Part shown: positions 1-11,092 of the stretch, piece by piece
Layout of the letters: every line of letters starts with the position of its first letter
How positions within the stretch are numbered: the first letter of the stretch is position 1
Assembly (NCBI RefSeq): GCF_000004195.4
Contig: NC_030680.2
Span: forward strand, 152,666,672 to 152,730,671
DNA length: 64,000 nt
Origin: Xenopus tropicalis
Lineage: Eukaryota > Chordata > Amphibia > Anura > Pipidae
Direction of reading: 5' to 3'
Program-made: the position numbers and the translations under genes
The notes under the pieces: model-generated
Databases searched by the model: none
The model's input: only the letters and a program-made list of their open reading frames with translations
What the model was told of the DNA's origin: nothing

Positions 1-780
1 TAAGCACTCACCCCAAATCCCCCCCTAACTGGCCTTCAGGCTGGGCCCCCTTAGCCCATAACAAGGTTACAGATATATAGAAACATTGGGGTAACAGTCA
101 CCCCGCTATAGTTCCAGGGGAACCCAGGGCACAAATAAGCACTCACCCCAAATCCCCCCCTAACTGGCCTTCAGGCTGGGCCCCCTTAGCCCATAACAAG
201 GTTACAGATATATAGAAACATTGGGGTAACAGTCACCCTGCTATAGTTCCAGGGGTACCCAGGGCACAAATAAGCACTCACCCCAAATCCCCCCCTAACT
301 GGCCTTCAGGCTGGGCCCCCTTAGCCCATAACAAGGTTACAGATATATAGAAACATTGGGGTAACAGTCACCCCGCTATAGTTCCAGGGGTACCCAGGGC
401 ACAAATAAGCACTCACCCCAAATCCCCCCCTAACTGGCCTTCAGGCTGGGCCCCCTTAGCCCATAACAAGGTTACAGATATATAGAAACATTGGGGTAAC
501 AGTCACCCCGCTATAGTTCCAGGGGTACCCAGGGCACAAATAAGCACTCACCCCAAATCCCCCCTAACTGGCCTTCAGGCTGGGCCCCCTTAGCCCATAA
601 CAAGGTTACAGATATATAGAAACATTGGGGTAACAGTCACCCCGCTATAGTTCCAGGGGTACCCAGGGCACAAATAAGCACTCACCCCAAATCCCCCCTA
701 ACTGGCCTTCAGGCTGGGCCCCCTTAGCCCATAACAAGGTTACAGATATATAGAAACATTGGGGTAACAGTCACCCTGCT
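1..780. repeat. 135-bp satellite array (family A), forward
   Basis: Six head-to-tail copies of a 135-bp unit; 'taagcactca' recurs at 1, 136, 271, 406, 541 and 675, and the last copy is truncated. Copies are nearly identical. The array starts before the window. The unit holds 'aggttacagatatatag' and 'ggcttcaggctgggc'-like blocks with C-runs. The same unit returns in reverse complement at 44,734-45,982. Confidence 0.97.
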
Positions 781-1070
781 GGGTGGGTTAATAAGCACAG
801 AAAGAGTGAATACTGGGGTCCCTGCTAGGGGGTTTCGGGGGGTGAAGGCAAAGACTTGCCCACACACAAGAGAAACAACACCGAGCCCCCCAGAGCCCCC
901 CAGAGCCCCCCGCCCCGGTGCTGGTATTCATTGGGCCGCACTTGTTTTCTCTCTCCCCGGCTCAGAGAAATCTCACTTTCATCCAAGTCCAAAGAAAATG
1001 GCCACAAAGGAGTTTTAAGAAAGTTGTTTGAGTGAGACAAAGCGCAAGGAAGTAATGCAAATGAGGGGGG

Positions 1071-1333
1071 ACAAATGCAAATGAGGGGAGACAAATGCAA
1101 ATGAGGGGAGACAAATGCAAATGAGGGGAGACAAATGCAAATGAGGGGAGACAAATGCAAATGAGGGGAGACAAATGCAAATGAGGGGAGACAAATGCAA
1201 ATGAGGGGGGACAAATGCAAATGAGGGGAGACAAATGCAAATGAGGGGAGACAAATGCAAATGAGGGGAGACAAATGCAAATGAGGGGAGACAAATGCAA
1301 ATGAGGGTGGACAAATGCAAATGAGGGGAGACA
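1071..1333. repeat. 20-bp tandem array carrying an ATGCAAAT octamer per unit
   Basis: Thirteen units with exact 20-bp spacing; ATGCAAAT begins at 1075, 1095 and so on to 1315. The unit is acaaatgcaaatgaggggag. ATGCAAAT is the classical POU/Oct octamer. Variation is confined to the G-run (gggg, ggggg, gggtgg). The reverse strand is open in several frames only because the unit lacks stops. Confidence 0.95.
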
Positions 1334-1880
1334 ATACCCCGGGGAGAGTTGCTATTAGGACCCATTTGAGTGTAACACTGCGAGTGCCGGGGGGGGGGGG
1401 CACAATGAATACAATAAGTAGGGAAACCACCCAGCGAGTTACCCCAGTGACTCTGCCCTATAAACCCTGCTGCTCGGGGGAGGCCGGTCCCACAATATAA
1501 ATGTACAGGGGAAACCCCTCAGATTGGGGGGAAAGGGATAGAATAAGGAAAGCAGGGGCCCCATGAATATCAGAAGGGCCCCAATGGGGGGCAACTCCCC
1601 AGCTCTAGCTGCCCCGCTACATCTCCCCGCTCCCTGGCACAAATAGAAATGGCTAATGGGGGTATGAAAGGGGTGCCCAAGCCAAAGGCCTCTCTGGGTT
1701 ACTGGGTGCCCACACTTGCTGAACAGAACCCCTGGAACTTTGGGGCAAGAGTTATTTTGGAACATACCCCATCCTGCTCCACTGCAGGTACCGGCAATTG
1801 TTCTTCCCTGAAATTTGGCATAAGTCAGTAGTGTAACAAGTACCCTTAGTGGGGCCCAGCACAGCCGCTCAGTACTTTAT
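1334..1880. other. Non-repetitive interval, no gene seen
   Basis: Contains a G-homopolymer near 1389 and mixed unique sequence. The short reading frames show no recognisable domain. Probably intron sequence of slc6a11, by inference from the exons downstream. Confidence 0.5.
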
Positions 1881-2815
1881 CCCATCTGCCCCCTGCCTGT
1901 GTCCCACCCATACCCTGCCTGCCTGTGTCCCGCCCATACCCCACCTGCTTGTATTCCGCTTGCCCCCTGCCTGCCTGTGTCCCGCCCATACCCTGCCTGC
2001 CTCTGTCCCGCCCATACCCCACCTGCTTGTATTCCGCTTGCCCCCTGCCTGCCTGTGTCCCACCCATACCCCACCTGCTTGTATTCCGCTTGCCCCCTGC
2101 CTGCCTGTGTCCCACCCATACCCCACCTGCTTGTATTCCGCTTGCCCCCTGCCTGCCTGTGTCCCGCCCATACCCTGCCTGCCTGTGTCCCACCCATACC
2201 CCACCTGCTTGTATTCCGCTTGCCCCCTGCCTGCCTGTGTCCCACCCATACCCACCTGCTTGTATTCCGCTTGCCCCCTGCCTGCCTGTGTCCCACCCAT
2301 ACCCCACCTGCTTGTATTCTGCTTGCCCCCTGCCTGCCTGTGTCCCACCCATACCCCACCTGCTTGTATTCAACTTGCATCCTGCCTGCCCATGTCCTGC
2401 CAATACCCTGCCTGTGTACCGCTTGCCCCCTGCCTGCCTGTGTCCTGCCAATACCCTGCCTGTGTTCCGCTTGCCCCCTGCCTGCCTGTGTCCCACCCAT
2501 ACCCCACCTGCTTGTATTCCGCTTGCCCCCCGCCTGCCTGTGTCTCGCCCATACCCCACCTGCTTGTATTCCGCTTGCCCCCGCCTGCCTGTGTCCCGCC
2601 CATACCCCACCTGCTTGTATTCCGCTTGCCCCCGCCTGCCTGTGTCCCGCCCATACCCTGCCTGCTTGTATTCCGCTTGCCCCCCGCCTGCCTGTGTCTC
2701 GCCCATACCCCACCTGCTTGTATTCCGCTTGCCCCCCGCCTGCCTGTGTCTCGCCCATACCCCACCTGCTTGTATTCCGCTTGACCCCACCTGCCTGTGT
2801 CCCACCCATACCCAA
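1881..2815. repeat. 52-bp C-rich minisatellite
   Basis: The unit runs from 'gcttgccccctgcctgcct' through 'cccacccataccccacctg' to 'cttgtattcc'. Adjacent copies near 2041 and 2093 give a 52-bp period. Some copies have an extra half unit ('cccgcccataccctgcctg'), as near 1910-1930 and 1980-2010. About 18 copies. All reading frames across it are repeat translation only. Confidence 0.93.
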
Positions 2816-3010
2816 CCTTTTTGATGCAACCGCGCCAGTTTTTACGCAATCGTGGCCAAATTGACGTGTGACAAAAAATTTTTTGCGCCATAAATTTTTC
2901 CGCACCAAATTTTCACAGAAGTTCCGTGAAACAATCCGCCGATGGCGAAATGTGGAAATTCGCTGCAAATCCATGCCTGGCAAAAACATTCGCTCATCCC
3001 TACTTGCTAA
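2816..3010. mobile_element. Degenerate MITE-like fragment
   Basis: Carries 'gaaattcgctgcaaatccat' followed by 'gcctggcaaaaacattcgct' and 'catccct', a motif I associate with a common Xenopus interspersed repeat. A degraded relative lies at 27,691-27,790. Termini and target duplication are not clear. From 3,011 to 3,309 I see only unique AT-rich sequence. Confidence 0.45.
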
Positions 3011-3416
3011 GAATAAGCCATTCTATCCCATACTGACAGTGACCCCCCCCCAGGCAGCGGATATGCTTATATGATACATTTTGTGGAAATACAAATATTC
3101 AGATGAAACATTGCAGTTTGTGCCCCTATTTGGCTAAATCTTATGCCCACAAAATTTGCTTTGGCCGAGGCTGAATTGCCGCAAAGTTATTTTGGCGCCG
3201 CTACTACTCCCCCTTTATCTGCCCCAAACTTGCCCCATTAACCCTAAAACTACATCATTTTTCCCATAATGTCCCATAATTCCATGTCTTATGTTGTGAC
3301 AATGGCAATACAGGTATGGGACCTGTTATCCAGAATGCTTGGGACCTGGGGTTTTCCGGATAAGGGATCTTTCTGTAATTTAGATCTCTGTACCTTAAGT
3401 CTGCTAAAATCATTAA

Positions 3417-3980
3417 AACATTAAATAAACCCAATAGGGCTGTTCTGCCCCCAATAAGGGGTAATTATATCTTAGTTGGGATCAAGTACAGGTACTGTTT
3501 TATTATTACAGAGAAAAGGGAATCATTTAACCATGAAATAAACCCAATAGGGCTGTTCTGCCCCAATAAGGGGTAATTATATCTTAGTTGGGATCAAGTA
3601 CAGGTACTGTTTTATTATTACAGAGAAAAGGGAATCATTTAACCATGAAATAAACCCAATAGGGCTGTTCTGCCCCCAATAAGGGGTAATTATATCTTAG
3701 TTGGGATCAAGTACAGGTACTGTTTTATTATTACAGAGAAAAGGGAATCATTTAACCATGAAATAAACCCAATAGGGCTGTTCTGCCCCCAATAAGGGGT
3801 AATTATATCTTAGTTGGGATCAAGTACAGGTACTGTTTTATTATTACAGAGAAAAGGGAATCATTTAACCATTAAATAAACCCAATAGGGCTGTTCTGCC
3901 CCAATAAGGGGTAATTATATCTTAGTTGGGATCAAGTACAGGTACTGTTTTATTATTACAGAGAAAAGGGAATCATTTAA
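3417..3980 (+). repeat. 112/113-bp tandem repeat, left block
   Basis: Units begin 'aaccatgaaataaaccc' at 3529, 3641, 3754 and 3867 and end 'agagaaaagggaatcattt'. Period is 112 or 113 depending on a C-run of four or five. Each unit contains 'atatcttagttgggatcaag'. The block breaks at 3,977-3,980 (TTAA) and resumes at 9,660. Confidence 0.95.
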
Positions 3981-3996
3981 CCCTTTTAGTGCCATG

Positions 3997-4125
3997 GGAC
4001 GTAGATTCTACGTCCTGGGTAGCAAAGGACCAAAGTGCCACAGGACGTAGAATCTACGTCCTACAGCACTATCAGGTTTACAAGCGCTGCGCTCGCTTTT
4101 AAAGCAGCGCAGCGCTTGTAAACCC
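3997..4125. repeat. Subterminal palindromes of the piggyBac-like element
   Basis: Two perfect 19-bp palindromes, ggacgtagattctacgtcc (3,997-4,015) and ggacgtagaatctacgtcc (4,043-4,061), are followed by a hairpin around 4,078-4,125 (arms 'gtttacaagcgctgcgct' and its near complement). Subterminal inverted repeats are typical transposase-binding or mobility determinants in such elements (family knowledge). Confidence 0.8.
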
Positions 4126-4792
4126 TTCACAACCCCCTAGGCAACGAGCAGAGACAGTCATACTCACCGATCCGGTCCCACGATCGCGTCGCCAGCCAAT
4201 GACAGCAGTGGACACGCGATGATGACGTGTCCACTGCTGTCCCTTTAAATAGCGCCGCCTACTGTCGGCTCCTCATTCCTGCTGCGCACTTCGGACCTGA
4301 TGGAGCTCCCCTGCTGCCTTCCTGCTGCCTTCCTGCCAGATTGGTCGCCCCTGATCGCCTGCCTGCCTTGGGTAAGCTGAACTACAACTCTCTACCACTG
4401 TTTATTTTGCTTATTTCGATCTCAACTGTCTAAAAATTTTTTTTTTTTTTTTTTTTCAATTTTTTCTTCTATCTTTGTCATTATTACAGTTTTGTACACA
4501 TACACACTTATTTACAACTTTCCCAAGCACACACAGACACTCACACACACACTTACACTTACACTTTTTTTTTTTTTTTTTTTTTTTTTTTCTATCTTTC
4601 TTTTCTTTTCTTTCTTTCTTTGCTTTCTTTGGCAGTCTTTTTTTTTACTAAAACTTTATTTCTGATCTTGCTCTATAATTATCTGATTTATTTGGTTGCA
4701 TTTTAGTGTTTTTTTGGCATTTTCATAATTGATTTCTGTTTTTTATTATTCTATTGCACTGTAACTTTTTTTATTGCTATTGGGTGCTGAAT

Positions 4793-5013
4793 TTGCAGTG
4801 ACGTTGGTGGATCCAGGGCTCTGACCACCAATTTCATTGCAATTATTGTTCTTCTGTTGGTTTAGGTGGTTTTATTGGATTTTACTGATTTTATGGTGTT
4901 TTATCTTTGCATTGTTCTTTATTGTGTGTTTAGTGCCCCCAAAAAGGTTGCTTTTGCAGTGACATTGGTGGATCCAGGGCTCTGACCACCGATTTCATTG
5001 CAATTATTGTTCT
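4793..5013 (+). repeat. Direct duplication about 160 bp apart inside the element
   Basis: About 60 bp, including 'ggtggatccagggctctgac' and 'tttcattgcaattattgttc', occurs at about 4,793-4,854 and again at about 4,952-5,013 with few differences. Between 4,430 and 4,790 the sequence is T-rich, with long T-runs near 4,438 and 4,566 and a CA-rich stretch near 4,525. No gene is seen. Confidence 0.8.
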
Positions 5014-5128
5014 TTGATTGCTTTTAGTGGTTTTATTCCATTTTAACTTCATTTGATTTCAGTTGTTCTAGAAAGGCTAAGATTGTTCTGGTAGTTTCTA
5101 TTGCCAAGGGTTAGGCTGATGCCACACA

Positions 5129-5356
5129 TGGCGTAGGGCTGATTTTTTTCAGCAAGTGGAAAAACGCTTGCCGAAAATTCAGCCCTACGCCTGCTACTTG
5201 TGCCTGCACCCGAATGAATGGAATACGCTCGGGTGCAGGCACATGTAGCCGATATACGCATGAAAACGCGAGACTTTGCATTCTCACGCGTTTTCATGCG
5301 TATATCGGCTACATGTGCCTGCACCCGAGCGTATTCCATTCATTCGGGTGCAGGCA
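5129..5356. repeat. Nested long inverted repeats (cruciform-like)
   Basis: The main hairpin has arms 5,201-5,270 and 5,287-5,356, 70 bp each and perfectly complementary, with a 16-bp loop. Each arm holds a smaller hairpin (tgcctgcacccga at 5,201 with tcgggtgcaggca at 5,229). Just upstream is another: ggcgtagggctga near 5,129 pairs with tcagccctacgcc near 5,179. The segment may be a separate MITE nested in the piggyBac-like element; clear target duplications were not found. Confidence 0.9.
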
Positions 5357-5374
5357 AAAAAAAAAGGGGTGCAT

Positions 5375-8300
5375 AGAGTGCAGCCCCAATATTATGCATT
5401 TTCAGGTTTGGCGGCCATGTACTTATGTGCAACCAGACATAGGTATCGTTTTATTCAGGGGAACTTGCAAATTGAGGTTTAGTAAGTTTTTGGTAGTTGC
5501 CATGGAAATTTTGGAGAGAAATCTAGGTTTGTATCTGGTTTTTCCTTGATTTCTGACCAAAGCGCTGACTTCTGCAAGGGACTGCGGCCACAATTTTCCA
5601 TGTAGAAAGAGAAGAGTGGTGTCTCTGAATAGCTGAAGGTGTGCACTTTTCGTAAATATATAGTTTGCGGGGGTTATTTCACAGGTATGGGGGTGTTTAG
5701 ACTAAATAACTGCAGGTAGAGCACATAGAGCACATACCCCCCTTATGCATTGCCCCTGTTTGGGGGCATTTGGTGGCCACGTCTTTATGTGCACCCATAC
5801 ATATGGGGTATCGTTTTATTCAGGGGAACTTGCAAATTGAGGTTTAGTAAGTTTTTGGTAGTTGCCATGGAGATTTTGGGGAGAAATCTAGGTTTTTATC
5901 TGGTTCTTCCTTGATTTCTGACCAAAATCTAGGTTTGTATCTGGTTTTTCCTTGATTTCTGACCAAAGCGCTGACTTCTGCGATGGACTGCAGCCACAAT
6001 TTTCCATGTAGAAAGAGAAGAGTGGCGTCTCTGAATAGCAGAAGGTGTGCACTTTTCGTAAATATATTGATTGTGGGGGTTATCTCACAGGTAGGGGGGG
6101 TTAACACTGAAAAGCTGCAGGTAGTGCACATAGAGCGCAGCCCCCAAAATTTCAACTGAAATTGCCCTTATACATTGCCCCTGTTTTGGGGCATTTGGTG
6201 GCCACGTCTTTATGTGCACCCCTACATATGGGGTATTGTTTTATTCAGGGGAACTTGCAGATTGATGGTTAGTAAGTTTTTGGTAGTTGCCATGGAGATT
6301 TTGGGGAGAAATCTAGGTTTGTATCTGGTTTTTCCTTGATTTCTGACCAAAGCGCTGACTTCTGCAAGGGACTGCGGCCACAATTTTCCATGTAGAAAGA
6401 GAAGAGTGGTGTCTCTGAATAGCTGAAGGTGTGCACTTTTTGTAAATATATAGTTTGCGGGGGTTATTTCACAGGTATGGGGGTGTTTAGACTATATAAC
6501 TGCAGGTAGAGCACATAGAGCACAGCCCCCCCTTATGTATTGCCCCTGTTTGGGGGCATTTGGTGGCCACGTCTTTATGTGCACCCATACATATGGGGTA
6601 TCGTTTTATTCAGGGGAACTTGCAGATTGATGGTTAGTAAGTTTTTGGTAGTTGCCATGGAGATTTTGGGGAGAAATCTAGGTTTTTTATCTGGTTTTTC
6701 CTTGATTTCTGACCAAAATCTAGGTTTGTATCTGGTTTTTCCTTGATTTCTGACCAAAGCGCTGACTTCTGCAAGGGACTGCGGCCACAATTTGTCATGT
6801 AGAAAGAGAAGAGTGGTGTCTCTGAATAGCTGAAGGTGTGCACTTTTTGTAAATATATAGTTTGCGGGGGTTATTTCACAGGTATGGGGGTGTTTAGACT
6901 ATATAACTGCAGGTAGAGCACATAGAGCACAGCCCCCCTTATGCATTGCCCCTGTTTGGTGGCCACGTCTTTATGTGCACCCATACATATGGGGTATCGT
7001 TTTATTCAGGGGAACTTGCAGATTGATGTTTAGTAAGTTTTTGGTAGTTGCCATGGAGATTTTGGGGAGAAATCTAGGTTTGTATCTGGTTTTTCCTTGA
7101 TTTCTGACCAAAGCGCTGACTTCTGCAAGGGACTGGGGCCACAATTTTTCATGTAGAAAGAGAAGAGTGGTGTCTCTGAATAGCTGAAGGTGTGCACTTT
7201 TTGGAAATATATAGTTTGCGGGGGTTATTTCACAGGTATGGGGGTGTTTAGACTATATAACTGCAGGTAGAGCACATAGAGCACAGCCCCCCCTTATGCA
7301 TTGCCCCTGTTTGGGGGCATTTGGTGGCCACGTCTTTATGTGCACCCATACATATGGGGTATCGTTTTATTCAGGGGAACTTGCAGATTGATGTTTAGTA
7401 AGTTTTTGGTAGTTGCCATGGAGATTTTGGGGAGAAATCTAGGTTTGTATCTGGTTTTTCCTTGATTTCTGACCAAAGCGCTGACTTCTGCAAGGGACTG
7501 CGGCCACAATTTTCCATGTAGAAAGAGAAGAGTGGTGTCTCTGAATAGCTGAAGGTGTGCACTTTTTGGAAATATATAGTTTGCGGGGGTTATTTCACAG
7601 GTATGGGGGTGTTTAGACTATATAACTGCAGGTAGATCACATAGAGCACAGCCCCCCCTTATGCATTGCCCCTGTTTGGGGGCATTTGGTGGCCACGTCT
7701 TTATGTGCACCCATACATATGGGGTATCGTTTTATTCAGGGGAACTTGCAAATTGAGGTTTAGTAAGTTTTTGGTAGTTGCCATGGAGATTTTGGGGAGA
7801 AATCTAGGTTTTTTATCTGGTTTTTCCTTGATTTCTGACCAAAATCTAGGTTTGTATCTGGTTTTTCCTTGATTTCTGACCAAAGCGCTGACTTCTGCAA
7901 GGGACTGCAGCCACAATTTTCCATGTAGAAAGAGAAGAGTGGTGTCTCTGAATAGCTGAAGGTGTGCACTTTTCGTAAATATATAGATTTTGGGGGTTAT
8001 TTCACAGGTAGGGGGGGTTAACACTGAAAAACTGCAGGTAGTGCACATAGAGCGCAGCCCCCAAAATTTCAACTGAAATTGCCCTTATGCATTGCCCCTG
8101 TTTGGGGGCATTTGGTGGCCACGTCTTTATGTGCACCCATACATATGGGGTATCGTTTTATTCAGGGGAACTTGCAGATTGATGTTTAGTAAGATTTCGG
8201 TAGTTGCCATGGGGATTTTGGGGAGAAATCTAGGTTTGTATCTGGTTTTTCCTTGATTTCTGACCAAAGCGCTGACTTCTGCAAGGGACTGCGGCCACAA

Positions 8301-8945
8301 TTTTCCATGTAGAAAGAGAAGAGTGGTGTCTCTGAATAGCTGAAGGTGTGCACTTTTCGTAAATATATAGATTGTGGGGGTTATCTCACAGGTAGGGGGG
8401 GTTAACACTGAAAAACTGCAGGTAGTGCACATAGAGCGCAGCCCCCAAAATTTCAACTGAAATTGCCCTTATGCATTGCCCCTGTTTGGGGGCATTTGGT
8501 GGCCACGTCTTTATGTGCACCCATACATATGGGGTATCGTTTTATTCAGGGGAACTTGCAGATTGATGTTTAGTAAGTTTTTGGTAGTTGCCATGGAGAT
8601 TTTGGGGAGAAATCTAGGTTTGTATCTGTTTTTTTCCTTGATTTCTGACCAAAGCGCTGACTTCTGCAAGGGACTGCATCCACAATTTTCCATGTAGAAA
8701 GAGAAGAGTGGTGTCTCTGAATAGCTGAAGGTGTGCACTTTTCAGAAATATATAGTTTGTGGGGGTTATTTCACAGGTAGGGGGGGTTAACACTGAAAAA
8801 CTGCAGGTAGTGCACATAGAGCGCAGCCCCCAAATTTTTAGCTGTAATTGCCTTTATGCATTGCCCCTGCTTTGGAGTGTTTGGTGCCCATGTCTTTATG
8901 TGCACCCATACATATGGGGCATCATTTTATTCAGGAGAAGTTTGT
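5375..8945 (+). repeat. Tandem array of about 355-426-bp units
   Basis: About nine copies. 'attgcccctgttt' recurs near 5,751, 6,172, 6,541, 6,947, 7,302, 7,667, 8,093, 8,477 and 8,856. Each unit has 'catatggggtatcgttttat', 'tagttgccatggagattttg' and 'cttgatttctgaccaaagcg'. The length differences come largely from a local duplication of 'aatctaggttt...ctgaccaa' in some copies. The 'ggtatcgtt' phrase also occurs near the element's right end (about 9,312), suggesting the unit came from subterminal sequence. Confidence 0.93.
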
Positions 8946-9645
8946 CTTTCAAATTTGCCTTTGTTAGAAAATTTTTATGAGATTTTTTTTTGTCAAATCC
9001 ACATTTGATCATGCGTCCAAGTTTACGTTTTAGAAAAAAAAAAAAATGTCAAAAAAAGCTCCAAATTGCACAATGCACTGACAAAAAGTATTTGGCTTTT
9101 GAGAGAAAACTACATTGCACCTAGAAACCTGAAGGTCTGTAGTTTCTAAAGATACCAAACATGAGGGGATATTTTAGATTTACATATAAGTTATGCTGCA
9201 TCAACTGTTACAAGCGCTTTTCCGCTTTGTTCTGGTGTGATATTGTACTAAGTATTGCTTTAGTTTGGGGGTTACTTCTGGACAGGAACTGTGGGGTACC
9301 ACCACATATTTGGTATCGTTGGACTTGGGAGTATCAGGGCTTTTACAAACGACAAAAAAAAGTGTGTAAAATTAACTTTTCTATGGAAAAAAACCTCAAA
9401 ATATACAGAAATTTTTCATAATTTTTTTTTTTTTTTACATATTTCACCCAAAATACACATCATATCTCCAGAAAAGTTATAAAATTTGATATGTATGTCG
9501 AAGCCCAATTAGTGACGAAAAAAACGATATATAATTTCCCTAGTTTCATGGAGGTTTTCCTACCAAAAAACATTGTTAAAGTGAATGAGTACAAAATGCT
9601 TAAAAAACGTCTGGCACTGGGGGGAACCGAAATGACGAATTCGGC
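8946..9645 (+). other. Right subterminal region of the piggyBac-like element
   Basis: AT-rich, non-coding, with A-runs near 9,037 and T-runs near 9,421. Short frames resemble no transposase that I can recognise. It ends in the 14-bp right terminal repeat. Confidence 0.6.
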
Positions 9646-9659
9646 TGGCACTTAAAGGG

Positions 9660-10040
9660 TTAACCATGAAATAAACCCAATAGGGCTGTTCTGCCCCCAA
9701 TAAGGGGTAATTATATCTTAGTTGGGATCAAGTACAGGTACTGTTTTATTATTACAGAGAAAAGGGAATCATTTAACCATGAAATAAACCCAATAGGGCT
9801 GTTCTGCCCCCAATAAGGGGTAATTATATCTTAGTTGGGATCAAGTACAGGTACTGTTTTATTATTACAGAGAAAAAGGAATCATTTAACCATTAAATAA
9901 ACCCAATAGGGCTGTTCTGCCCCAATAAGGGGTAATTATATCTTAGTTGGGATCAAGTACAGGTACTGTTTTATTATTACAGAGAAAAGGGAATCATTTA
10001 ACCATTAAATAAACCCAATAAGGGGTAATTATATCTTAGT
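9660..10040 (+). repeat. 112/113-bp tandem repeat, right block
   Basis: Continuation of the array at 3,417-3,980 after the transposon. Starts 'ttaaccatgaaataaaccc', has about three and a half units, and the last is internally deleted (aataaacccaataaggggta) before the truncated right end of the host element. Confidence 0.93.
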
Positions 10041-10066
10041 TGGGATCAACTGGATCCCTTACCTGT

Positions 10067-10364
10067 ACTGGAAGTGTCTTACAGGAGAAGTAAAGGTAAA
10101 ATGAAGGTATTAGTATCTATATTAATAAACATCCTCTGTGTATCATAGAAGGAAGGATGGTTGGGCCACATCAGAACATTATAAATCAGAGGGACCTGCC
10201 CTGGGGCATATTTGAGTCCGGTACTGCCCCAGGCAACTAAGCCCATCCCCCCCTATCCCCCCTCACCCCCCAGGTCCGTTGCCAAAAGTCCATTTCTTTT
10301 CAGCCAAAGGCATGACCCAAGGATGAGCCGCAGTATGGATTGTTAGCACCAGAGCCTGTATAGA
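10067..10364. other. Non-repetitive interval, no gene seen
   Basis: Unique-looking sequence with C-runs near 10,250. No splice-bounded coding segment recognised. Confidence 0.5.
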
Positions 10365-11092
10365 TACCCCAAAGTACAGATACCCCAATGTACAGATACC
10401 CCAAAGTACAGATACCCCAATGTACAGCTACCCCAATGTACAGATACCCCAATGTACAGCAACCCCAATGTACAGATACCCCAATGTACAGCTACCCCAA
10501 TGTACAGCTACCCCAATGTACAGCTACCCCAATGTACAGCTACCCCAATGTACAGCTACCCCAATGTACAGATACCCCAATGTACAGCTACCCCAATGTA
10601 CAGCTACCCCAATGTACAGATACCCCAATGTACAGATACCCCAATGTACAGATACCCCAATGTACAGATACCCCAATGTACAGCAACCCCAATGTACAGA
10701 TACCCCAATGTACAGCTACCCCAATGTACAGCTACCCCAATGTACAGCTACCCCAATGTACAGCTACCCCAATGTACAGCTACCCCAATGTACAGCTACC
10801 CCAATGTACAGATACCCCAATGTACAGCTACCCCAATGTACAGCTACCCCAATGTACAGCTACCCCAATGTACAGCTACCCCAATGTACAGCTACCCCAA
10901 TGTACAGCTACCCCAATGTACAGATACCCCAATGTACAGCTACCCCAATGTACAGCTACCCCAATGTACAGATACCCCAATGTACAGCTACCCCAATGTA
11001 CAGATACCCCAATGTACAGATACCCCAATGTACAGCTACCCCAATGTACAGCTACCCCAATGTACAGACACCCCAATATCCAGATACCCTAA
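10365..11092. repeat. 16-bp minisatellite
   Basis: About 45 units of (a/c)taccccaatgtacag with exact 16-bp spacing. The only frequent change is gATAcccc versus gCTAcccc (rarely gCAAcccc), giving a two-letter pattern along the array. Early units read 'ccaaagtacag'. Frames of 230-243 codons are open because 16-bp units cycle through all frames without stops; they are not genes. Confidence 0.96.

Larger units (their letters stand above)
3981..9659 (+). mobile_element. piggyBac-like non-autonomous element, 5.7 kb
   Basis: Flanked by TTAA on both sides (3,977-3,980 and 9,660-9,663). Its ends are inverted repeats: left CCCTTTTAGTGCCA, right the complement of tggcacttaaaggg. TTAA duplication plus CCC-starting termini is the piggyBac signature. 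The flanking 113-bp repeat rejoins seamlessly when the element is removed, which proves insertion. No transposase is visible; the interior is palindromes, T-runs and an approximately 380-bp tandem array. It must have depended on transposase supplied elsewhere (inference). Unusually long for a non-coding member. Confidence 0.87.
3310..10066 (+). mobile_element. TIR element with amplified 113-bp core, split by a piggyBac-like insertion
   Basis: The left end reads acaggtatgggacctg and the right end is a truncated complement (ggatcccttacctgt). A single-core relative in reverse orientation at 11,761-12,080 defines the family, and a third copy is at 50,041-51,163. Here the core is repeated about five times on the left (3,417-3,980) and about three and a half times on the right (9,660-10,040). 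The two halves were one array before a 5,679-bp element inserted at a TTAA inside a repeat unit. No coding capacity; non-autonomous. Confidence 0.8.

Noticed and set aside
1846..2989. Frames of 300-370 codons on both strands
   Set aside because: Translation of the 52-bp minisatellite.
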